Assembly: GCA_013329565.1 (NCBI GenBank)
Contig: DUJZ01000054.1
Coordinates: forward strand, 1,118-6,168
Direction: 5' to 3'
Source of the DNA: Methanomassiliicoccales archaeon
GTDB lineage: Archaea; Thermoplasmatota; Thermoplasmata; Methanomassiliicoccales; UBA472
DNA: 5,051 nucleotides
A program made the position numbers and the translations under genes. Shown in pieces: positions 1 through 4,734 of the stretch (within the stretch, counting starts at the first letter, position 1; each line of letters opens with the position of its first letter). A model generated the notes under the pieces. The model did not search any database. It worked only from the letters and a program-made list of their open reading frames with translations, and had not been told where the DNA came from.

Positions 1-340
1 AGCGGACCAGCGACCTGACGTGGGAGCGAAGCTCCGACTCCTCCCCTCCCAGCGAGGCCGGGGGGACCGAACGCACCTTGGCCACCGCCTGCGCCAGAAG
101 CTTGGCCGAATCGCGATCGGCGGTGTGCTCCCAGGGAAGCACGCAATACCTCTGCCGTACCCCTGAGGGGTCAGCGATGATCTCTATCCTGCCGCCAGGA
201 AGTTCCCGGCGGTCCACGACCAGCCACCCGACCGGCGCCTCCCTTTCGATCCAATAACCGGATGTCGACGGCTTGACCATGCGGCCGCGGCGTAAGGCGG
301 GCAGGGCGTCTACCAGGTCCAACGGTCGCGCAAGGCTCAC
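1..340 (-). CDS. Type II/IV secretion system ATPase (archaeal TadA/GspE-like), N-terminal part, cut by window edge
   Basis: The first 113 codons of a gene that continues beyond the left edge. The N-terminal region has the style of archaeal secretion/pilus ATPases (GspE, TadA, FlaI superfamily): a tyrosine followed by an acidic, hydrophobic strand (GYWIEREAPVGWLVVD, residues 28-43), then a second strand and a Y-x-V-x-P-x-E segment (residues 65-71). In the family this domain precedes the RecA-like hexameric motor, which powers pilin assembly or secretion from the cytoplasmic face. The Walker motifs would lie outside the window, so the call rests on N-terminal resemblance and context. The start is a GTG at 340-338 that shares the bases GTGA with the stop of the upstream Cys-rich gene, preceded by a GGGGGGAG ribosome site six bases away. 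An in-frame ATG at 280 lacks such a site. Translation is probably coupled to the upstream gene. Confidence 0.68.
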   Translation of the reverse strand, partial: MSLARPLDLVDALPALRRGRMVKPSTSGYWIEREAPVGWLVVDRRELPGGRIEIIADPSGVRQRYCVLPWEHTADRDSAKLLAQAVAKVRSVPPASLGGEESELRSHVRSLVR

Positions 341-882
341 CTGTCGCTCCCCCCTGGAACTTCGATTATGCGGAAGCGGTCCGCGGCGAGCGTCTTCTTG
401 GCCTTCCTGCCGTCAGAACGCAGGGCATCGATGGCCTCCTGCTGCCTTTCGAGACATGATGCGCAAGCAACACCCTCTCCCTGACAGAACAGGTCTGAAG
501 ACCCGGTCCGGACCCGTTCCAGATAACGGTTGATCCTTTCCGGCGGGATCGGTCGCGGGCATGGTAAGGAGCGCAATGTGCCTCGCAGGCCTTCCCACGC
601 GGTTTCAGCGGCCATGAGCGTTCGGAGCGAGATCACTCCGTTCTCGCGGACCCAGACGTCCTGCGGCCCCCGCATCAATATTCCCGTGGCCTCCCTGTGG
701 GCGTTCAGAGCGCTGCGGAAAGCCCCCAGGCACCTCTCTGACGGGGCATCGTCGGCGTCGGAACATCCGAGGCAGTCGATCTCGATCATCCTTCCCTGCA
801 ATTGGAACCTGCACCCTTCCTTGTCCGGGCGCACCGCCGGCCGCGCGTCGCCCCTCCTTGGCATCATTACCACCTTCGCCAT
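337..882 (-). CDS. Cys-rich protein partner of the secretion ATPase (stand-alone N-terminal domain)
   Basis: A 181-residue soluble protein with eight cysteines: C24, a C37-x2-C40 pair, C51, C108, C133 and a C140-x2-C143 pair. The two CxxC pairs plus C51 and C133 look like a zinc or Fe-S site. No signal peptide or membrane helix is visible. From memory, the N-terminal extension of many euryarchaeal TadA-like ATPases has a similar order: Cys, strand, DC-x2-C, a further Cys, then a helix and a TGI(L/V)-type strand. Here that segment appears as its own gene directly in front of the ATPase, overlapping it by GTGA. The role is probably structural or regulatory in the pilus/secretion motor, which is an inference. 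The start at 882 follows GGGAAG and removes a long N-terminal extension antisense to the U32 gene. A second candidate is the ATG ATG pair about 15 bases downstream, after GAAGGTGGT. Confidence 0.62.
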   Translation of the reverse strand: MAKVVMMPRRGDARPAVRPDKEGCRFQLQGRMIEIDCLGCSDADDAPSERCLGAFRSALNAHREATGILMRGPQDVWVRENGVISLRTLMAAETAWEGLRGTLRSLPCPRPIPPERINRYLERVRTGSSDLFCQGEGVACASCLERQQEAIDALRSDGRKAKKTLAADRFRIIEVPGGSDR

Positions 883-961
883 TTGCTTCCCTGAACGTCC
901 AACGCCGGAAGGGTGGTTCGAGATGACGGCTAACTGTACGCTACACGCCAAGGAAGTTAAT
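883..961. promoter_or_regulatory. Divergent intergenic region between Cys-rich/ATPase operon and U32 gene
   Basis: A 79-bp spacer that must hold the signals for both divergent units. A weak TATA-like ATATTAA lies on the minus strand at about 963-957 and would put a transcription start near 932, giving the Cys-rich gene a leader of about 50 bases. No convincing TATA box was found for the U32 gene. Its ribosome site AGGAAG lies at 950-955, five bases plus spacer from the ATG at 962. Promoter assignment here is weak. Confidence 0.3.
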
Positions 962-2911
962 ATGCCGGCAGACGATTCCAGGGACATGGAACTGCTAGCT
1001 CCGGTCGGGACCGAGGAAGCGCTCAAGGCGGCCATCGCCGGTGGGGCGGACGCTGTGTACCTCGGGGGAAAGAGCTTCGGGGCCCGGCACTTCGCCAGCA
1101 ACTTCTCCGATAGGATGTTAGCAGGGGCCATCAAGCTCACTCACGACCGGGGCATGCGCACCTACGTGACGGTCAACACCCTCATCAAGGAAGGGGAGAT
1201 GGCCGAAGCGCTGTCGTTCGTGGAGATGCTGGATACCGCGGGAGCGGACGCGGTGATCGTCCAGGACCGCGGACTCCTGCCGCTGATCAAGGAGCGGTTC
1301 TCCATACCGGTACACGCCTCCACCCAGATGGCCATACACAGTTCGGCGGGAGTCAAATGGGCGGAGGGCCAGGGCATAGAGCGAGCGATCCTGGCCCGGG
1401 AGCTTGGGCTCGAGCAGATCAAGGAGATCGCCGAGAGCTCGAATGTCGGCATCGAAGTTTTCATACACGGCGCGCTGTGCTACTGCTTCTCCGGGCAATG
1501 CCTCTTCTCCAGCTTCCTGGGGGGACGTTCCGGCAACCGGGGAATGTGCGCCCAGCCTTGCCGCAGATCCTACACCCTGGGCAAGAAGGGAGGCTACCTT
1601 CTGAGCACTGCTGACACCTTCGGCGTCGAATCGATTCCCGAGCTGATGCGCTGCGGTGTCGCCTCCCTTAAGATAGAGGGCCGGATGCGCTCCCCGCAGT
1701 ACGTCTACATGACGTCCAGGATATACAAGAGGGCGATCGAGAGGGCCAGGAACGGGGAGGCACCGCTCATCACCGAACGAGAGCGGGAGCTGCTGGAGGT
1801 CGTCTTCAACCGGGGGTTCTCCGGCGGCTATCTCATTGATAAGGAAGTGATGCAGACCGCCTACCCGGAATCCCGGGGCAAGCCGTCGGGACCTGCCACG
1901 GTGGTCAATGGCCGTCTGAGAATGCCTCGCGGCGCGTTGGACGTGGGCGACGGCATCAGTCTCTACCAGGGCAACGAAAAGGTCGGAGGGTTCGACCTCA
2001 AAGGTTCCGACCTTGACGGAACGAACGTCATCGCCTCCCCGCCGTTCCTTTTGAAGGACGGAGATTACACAGTGTACAAGACCAAGGACCGGGAGTTCCC
2101 GGTAATGGAAGACGTCATCTCCAAGATCGAACTGCAGGAGCGGGACGCGGTGCGAAAAGCTCTGGAGCTTCCGTCCAAGCGTATGCGCCGGGGCGAGAAG
2201 GTGAGCGAGCTATCGTTCTACGTTTCCAGCATAGCCGTGCTCAAGGCCGTTCTCCCTTACGCCGACAGGGTGTATTTCGAAGGAACGAAGCAGGACGCGG
2301 AGGCGTTCGAAATGTGGGAGGGCGAGGGCAAGGAGTTCGTGAAGTTGCTGCCCCGATTATCGCTGAAGGAAAGTGCATCGGACCACGACCGGGTTATGGT
2401 GAACACCGTCGACCAGTACGAGATGAACAAGGAACGGACCGTCTACGGTTCGTATCACATGAACGTCTTCAACAGCTACACCCTGCCGCAGCTGCATCAA
2501 TCTACGCTGTCCCCGGAACTGGACCAGGAGGAGCTTCTTCACGTCCTTTCCCGAACCGAGGGAAGATGCGAGGTGATGGCCTTCGGACGCCTGGAGCTGA
2601 TGCTCAGCCGCGATCCTACGCTGCCCGAGGGAACACTGGTGGACGACCGGGGCGTTCGCTATCCGGTTCATCGCGATCCCGAAGGTTTCGTGCACATCCT
2701 GCACAGCACGGACCTCCTGATGCTGGACAAGGTGCCCGAGCTGCGAGCCATGGGCGTCGATTCCTTGGGCTTGGACGTCAGAAGGCGGCACCCCGACCTG
2801 GCGGCCTTCGTCGCAAAAAGCTTCAAGGAGGTGGACCTGGCGAGCCTGGAGGAACTCAGGCGCAAGTGCGGCCGGAGCAGCCTCGGCCATTACCGCAAGG
2901 GCGTGTTCTGA
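962..2911 (+). CDS. Peptidase U32-family protein (RlhA/TrhP/UbiU-like Fe-S enzyme family)
   Basis: A 649-residue protein opening with the U32 hallmark MELLAPVGTEEAL (from residue 9) and GADAVYLGG. The family signature is complete: E-x-F-x2-G-A-L-C-x4-G-x-C around residues 165-183, then GMCAQPCR (195-201) and SLKIEGR (235-241). Cysteines C173, C180, C196 and C231 have nearly the spacing known for the [4Fe-4S] ligands of E. coli UbiU; C175 and C200 are extra. A small beta-rich insert (about 305-390) is followed by a second barrel-like half (about 414-640) with GSYHMNVFNSYTL and GVDSLGLDVR but without the cysteines. Length is close to E. coli RlhA, which hydroxylates a 23S rRNA cytidine. Other relatives act on tRNA (TrhP) or quinones (UbiU/V), and older collagenase names are doubtful. 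The substrate cannot be read from sequence. ATG 962 was chosen for its AGGAAG site; the frame stays open upstream to 530, but that part lies opposite the Cys-rich gene. Confidence 0.9.
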   Translation: MPADDSRDMELLAPVGTEEALKAAIAGGADAVYLGGKSFGARHFASNFSDRMLAGAIKLTHDRGMRTYVTVNTLIKEGEMAEALSFVEMLDTAGADAVIVQDRGLLPLIKERFSIPVHASTQMAIHSSAGVKWAEGQGIERAILARELGLEQIKEIAESSNVGIEVFIHGALCYCFSGQCLFSSFLGGRSGNRGMCAQPCRRSYTLGKKGGYLLSTADTFGVESIPELMRCGVASLKIEGRMRSPQYVYMTSRIYKRAIERARNGEAPLITERERELLEVVFNRGFSGGYLIDKEVMQTAYPESRGKPSGPATVVNGRLRMPRGALDVGDGISLYQGNEKVGGFDLKGSDLDGTNVIASPPFLLKDGDYTVYKTKDREFPVMEDVISKIELQERDAVRKALELPSKRMRRGEKVSELSFYVSSIAVLKAVLPYADRVYFEGTKQDAEAFEMWEGEGKEFVKLLPRLSLKESASDHDRVMVNTVDQYEMNKERTVYGSYHMNVFNSYTLPQLHQSTLSPELDQEELLHVLSRTEGRCEVMAFGRLELMLSRDPTLPEGTLVDDRGVRYPVHRDPEGFVHILHSTDLLMLDKVPELRAMGVDSLGLDVRRRHPDLAAFVAKSFKEVDLASLEELRRKCGRSSLGHYRKGVF

Positions 2912-2924
2912 GTTAGCTTACAGT

Positions 2925-2942
2925 TAAGGGCGTCCGCCTTTA
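2925..2942 (+). terminator. Small hairpin after the U32 stop codon
   Basis: A 7-bp stem with one G-U pair (TAAGGGC, loop GTCC, GCCTTTA) begins 14 bases after the U32 stop. It is followed by TATCC, not a T-run, so it is a poor archaeal terminator, and it overlaps the TATA-like element of the next gene. It may be chance. Confidence 0.2.
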
Positions 2943-2945
2943 TCC
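2938..2945 (+). promoter_or_regulatory. TATA-like element upstream of the prepilin-like gene pair
   Basis: CTTTATCC is the only AT-rich element in the 74-bp gap after the U32 gene. A start of transcription about 25 bases on (near 2965-2970) would leave a leader of about 15-20 bases containing the strong AAGGAGGTG site. It is weak as a TATA box, and read-through from the U32 gene is an alternative. Confidence 0.3.
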
Positions 2946-2975
2946 TCCGCGACGCTGAAGGTTCGTGCGTGTCGC

Positions 2976-2984
2976 AAGGAGGTG
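2976..2984 (+). promoter_or_regulatory. Ribosome binding site AAGGAGGTG of the first prepilin-like gene
   Basis: A near-perfect complement of the archaeal 16S rRNA 3' end. It decides the start at ATG 2986, although only three bases separate GGAGG from the codon, shorter than the seven seen at the next gene. An ATG at 2993 is out of frame and meets a stop after three codons. Confidence 0.55.
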
Positions 2985-2985
2985 C

Positions 2986-3393
2986 ATGGACCATGAAGGT
3001 GTAGGAGGCTTCCTAGAATCAATACTGGCAGTGATGGTGGTCATCACCGCCTCATCGGTGTTCCTGGTGGTGCTAGCGTCCGGAACGTTGCAACTCGATC
3101 CGGATATGGACGAGAAGGACGTGGTATCATGGCTGGAAGCCAACGGACTTTACTCCGAGAATCGCGCCATCCCTATGGACGGTTTGAATGGAGATATAGG
3201 TGGGCCAAGTTTTCCGGATGAGATCTCGGGAATGACGGTCACCTATCGATGCTCCGGCAACTCCACGCCCCTCTTGATCCTGAACCAGGGTGAACCGCCT
3301 CAAGGGGACGTGCTGGCCTTCCAACTCCCTCTGCTCATCGATGTGGACGGAAGGACCGTCGCCGGGATAATGGAGGTGCGGGCGTGGCGCTGA
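2986..3393 (+). CDS. Prepilin-like small membrane-anchored protein 1
   Basis: A 135-residue protein not recognised by name. After a short MDHEG start comes one hydrophobic helix (about 9-31, FLESILAVMVVITASSVFLV) with a glutamate (E11) inside it, then a mostly acidic domain ending in VDGRTVAGIMEVRAWR. A short head with Gly before a hydrophobic stretch carrying an early acidic residue is the plan of archaeal type IV prepilin-like proteins, many of which, as I recall, end in a W-containing strand. The head here is acidic, unlike the usual Lys/Arg-rich class III signal. A GTG at 2965, with GAAGG before it, would add seven residues including three arginines and restore a basic head, so the start is uncertain. 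It probably sits in the membrane with its C-terminal domain outside, as a minor pilin or assembly factor. It overlaps the next gene by 10 bases. Confidence 0.65.
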   Translation: MDHEGVGGFLESILAVMVVITASSVFLVVLASGTLQLDPDMDEKDVVSWLEANGLYSENRAIPMDGLNGDIGGPSFPDEISGMTVTYRCSGNSTPLLILNQGEPPQGDVLAFQLPLLIDVDGRTVAGIMEVRAWR

Positions 3394-3848
3394 GAAAGGA
3401 CCGCCAAGGAATGGCCGTGCTGGTGGACGCCCTGGTCTTCCTGGTGGTACTGACCATTCTGGTCGGAGCGATCTACTCGACCTCTGATGATGGTCCTAAG
3501 GACGATAGGGCGGAACTGTTGCGCTCCTATCACTCGGTGATGCTTTCCGGGGAGCTTCCGGGGGAGGGTGGCAGTTCCATGTCCACCGCCACCTTGGCCG
3601 ACTATCTCATCGCCCTATCTTTGGTTGGAACCCCGGATGAAGAACAGGCAGACGTTGTCGAAGATATGGTGAACGGTACCATCGCCGAGATGGAAGGGAC
3701 CGAAGGCAGAACTTGGCTCATCATCGAACTCGGATCCGCCACGTTTCAGTTCGGTTCGATGCCTCCGGAGGAAGGCGGTAACGTTTACGCAGACCGCCGG
3801 GAGCTAGGTGACGGTTCGGTGGTATCCACTCTATTCTTATCGGTTTAG
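3384..3848 (+). CDS. Prepilin-like small membrane-anchored protein 2
   Basis: A 154-residue protein starting at GTG 3384, seven bases after GGAGG (3372-3376), inside the end of the preceding gene, so translation is likely coupled. A basic head (MALRKDRQG) is followed by a hydrophobic helix (about 10-32, MAVLVDALVFLVVLTILVGA) with an aspartate at residue 15. This agrees with an archaeal class III (prepilin peptidase) signal cleaved after G9, or else a plain signal anchor. The remainder is predicted outside the cell: a helix-rich part with S-x-M-S-T-A-T-L-A-D-Y (about 65-75), then strands (TWLIIELGS, about 118-126) and a hydrophobic C-terminal end (VVSTLFLSV). There is no cysteine. The role is probably a minor pilin or pseudopilin of the same machine as the preceding gene and, by context, of the secretion ATPase at the left edge. 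The family is unnamed here. Confidence 0.68.
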   Translation: MALRKDRQGMAVLVDALVFLVVLTILVGAIYSTSDDGPKDDRAELLRSYHSVMLSGELPGEGGSSMSTATLADYLIALSLVGTPDEEQADVVEDMVNGTIAEMEGTEGRTWLIIELGSATFQFGSMPPEEGGNVYADRRELGDGSVVSTLFLSV

Positions 3849-4159
3849 AGGACCTTGCCGACCTTCTTCTGGGCGATCTCGGCCGCCCTCGCCGTCTCCA
3901 GAGCGGCGAAGACCATGGCCAGGATCAGGCTGCCGAACATCAGGTATAGCCTCAGATCTCCCAGACCGAGATCGTACCGCAGTATCTCCGCCCCGACCAG
4001 GAAGGCGCCGATAGCGCTCAGGGCGTACATCGCCACTCCGTAATAATAGATAGGCACGGTGATGATCCGGCACTTCCCCCCGCACAGCTTGCACCCCTTG
4101 CGCCTATACCAGGCGGTGGGCTGCAGGTCCTTGCAGTCGGGGCAGTAGCAGAACTTCAT
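3845..4159 (-). CDS. Zinc-ribbon protein with two membrane helices
   Basis: A 104-residue protein. Its N-terminus is a compact zinc ribbon with C4, the pair C6-P-D-C9, the pair C23-K-L-C26, and C30. Two hydrophobic helices follow (about 36-59 and 69-90), then a short charged tail (AQKKVGKVL). The family is not recognised. The layout suggests a membrane-anchored metal-binding domain, probably facing the cytoplasm, but no function can be assigned. It lies 37 bases downstream of the small regulator-like gene on the same strand and may share its transcript. No good ribosome site precedes the ATG at 4159; GGATGA is the nearest. Its TAA stop overlaps the TAG stop of the converging prepilin-like gene. 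Confidence 0.7.
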   Translation of the reverse strand: MKFCYCPDCKDLQPTAWYRRKGCKLCGGKCRIITVPIYYYGVAMYALSAIGAFLVGAEILRYDLGLGDLRLYLMFGSLILAMVFAALETARAAEIAQKKVGKVL

Positions 4160-4179
4160 GGACGGTCATCCGGTTTCAA

Positions 4180-4195
4180 GGAAAAATCGTTTTCC
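4180..4195 (-). terminator. Hairpin with T-run just after the stop of the regulator-like gene
   Basis: A perfect 6-bp inverted repeat (GGAAAA, 4-base loop, TTTTCC) begins one base after the TGA at 4199-4197. Read on the minus strand, the 3' arm with its neighbouring T makes five T in a row, as in archaeal U-rich terminators. It could end or attenuate transcription before the zinc-ribbon gene. The stem is AT-weak. Confidence 0.35.
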
Positions 4196-4196
4196 C

Positions 4197-4589
4197 TCAG
4201 GCCACGCCTTCCTGCTCCCCGCGGCACCACACCGAGTCGGGCAGGCTCCGGTACAGGTCCACCGGCTCGTTCTTGGGCGGATGTTCGTCCAGGATGCGGC
4301 TGATGTTGTCCCAGTTGAAGGACCAGTAGAATATGCGCCAGTTGCGACCGTTAGCAAGTTGCGTCTCCTCCCAGCGGGTGCTCAGGATCTTCATGTCCTG
4401 CAGGAAATAGAACAGTCGGCGGTCGTCGTGGTCCAGGGCGTTGTCTATTATCTCGTCCAGATATCCGAAGTAGTTCAGGACACGTAACGCGACCTCATCC
4501 GCCACCGGACCGCTGAAACCCGCGGTCTTCTCCAATACCCGAACCACGGACGCGTGCCCCAAAGAGTTTTTCAATTTCGTCTCACTCAT
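4197..4589 (-). CDS. Small soluble protein, possible winged-helix transcription regulator
   Basis: A 130-residue protein without membrane segments. Predicted helices at about 27-41, 44-52 and 55-69 (the last containing RRLFYFLQDMKIL) are followed by a strand-turn-strand (about 70-91) whose turn is ANGRNW and whose second strand is RIFYWSF. Three helices followed by a beta hairpin with the pattern gly-arg-aromatic is how a winged-helix DNA-binding domain looks, with the third helix as recognition helix and the hairpin as wing. This is an inference from pattern only. It may be one of the conserved Thermoplasmata families of unknown function (DUF6015 comes to mind, unverified). The start at 4589 was chosen because a TATAAA box lies about 26 bases upstream and fits a leaderless mRNA; the frame stays open to 4784, but that part crosses the promoter region and dedA. 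It is divergent from dedA. Confidence 0.65.
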   Translation of the reverse strand: MSETKLKNSLGHASVVRVLEKTAGFSGPVADEVALRVLNYFGYLDEIIDNALDHDDRRLFYFLQDMKILSTRWEETQLANGRNWRIFYWSFNWDNISRILDEHPPKNEPVDLYRSLPDSVWCRGEQEGVA

Positions 4590-4601
4590 CACTAATAAGT
4601 T

Positions 4602-4609
4602 CCCCGGGG
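4602..4609. promoter_or_regulatory. 8-bp palindrome CCCCGGGG between TATA box and start codon
   Basis: The palindrome lies between the TATAAA box (4617-4612) and the likely transcription start (about 4589) of the minus-strand regulator-like gene. This is a position where a bound protein would block the polymerase. The plus strand carries six G in a row here (4606-4611). An operator role is an inference. Confidence 0.25.
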
Positions 4610-4611
4610 GG

Positions 4612-4617
4612 TTTATA
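4612..4617 (-). promoter_or_regulatory. TATA box of the regulator-like gene (leaderless promoter)
   Basis: TATAAA on the minus strand, centred about 26 bases before the A of the ATG at 4589, the usual archaeal TATA-to-start distance. Transcription would begin at or next to the start codon. The absence of any Shine-Dalgarno site before the ATG agrees with a leaderless mRNA. Confidence 0.6.
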
Positions 4618-4670
4618 GGCATTGGTATGGTACATCCGTGATCGAGGTAAATTGGCGCGGGCCCTGGCTG

Positions 4671-4680
4671 ATTATTAATA
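4671..4680 (+). promoter_or_regulatory. Probable TATA box of dedA
   Basis: ATTATTAATA is the most AT-rich stretch upstream of dedA. It would place the transcription start near 4700 with a leader of about 33 bases. A second choice is GATAACCA at 4703-4710, which would give an almost leaderless message starting near 4733. Confidence 0.4.
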
Positions 4681-4699
4681 CTGGGGATCAATACTGGGG
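4677..4699 (+). repeat. Tandem direct repeat AATACTGGGG, operator-like
   Basis: Two perfect copies of AATACTGGGG at 4677-4686 and 4690-4699, 13 bases start to start with a 3-base spacer (ATC). The first overlaps the end of the presumed dedA TATA box and the second lies just before the expected transcription start, so the pair is well placed to bind a regulator. Confidence 0.45.
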
Positions 4700-4734
4700 G
4701 ACGATAACCAAAAAGGCCGGCACGTGAATAGGAA

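Noticed and set aside
273..533. Plus-strand open frame opposite the ATPase and Cys-rich genes
   Set aside because: It has an Arg/Pro/Ser-rich composition, no motif, and spans the coupled GTGA junction on the other strand.
530..961. Open upstream extension of the U32 frame
   Set aside because: It lies opposite the Cys-rich gene, U32 proteins begin near the ELLAPVG motif, and ATG 962 has a good ribosome site. The extension is Arg/Pro/Ser-rich as expected for antisense reading of GC-rich coding DNA.
883..1140. Minus-strand N-terminal extension of the Cys-rich gene
   Set aside because: It crosses the divergent intergenic region and reads antisense through the conserved N-terminus of the U32 gene. 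The ATG at 882 is a better start.
1118..1498. Minus-strand open frames inside the U32 gene
   Set aside because: They are antisense to its most conserved part, including the signature region, and show no domain or ribosome site.
2314..2916. Overlapping plus- and minus-strand open frames at the 3' end of the U32 gene
   Set aside because: The products are biased toward Arg, Gly and Pro or are otherwise low in content, and they shadow a clearly coding frame. Long open shadows are common in GC-rich DNA.
2911..2926. Short direct repeat AGTTA after the U32 stop (2911-2915 and 2922-2926)
   Set aside because: Five bases is too short to exceed chance, and no partner site or positional logic was seen.
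3808..4094. Plus- and minus-strand open frames overlapping the zinc-ribbon gene
   Set aside because: They are out of frame with the Cys-motif and membrane-helix protein, rich in Arg/Pro/Ser, and lack ribosome sites.
4158..4487. Plus-strand 109-residue open frame opposite the regulator-like gene
   Set aside because: The opposite strand has a TATA box, a sensible start and a fold-like pattern. This frame has Val/Gln/Pro-rich antisense composition and no promoter.
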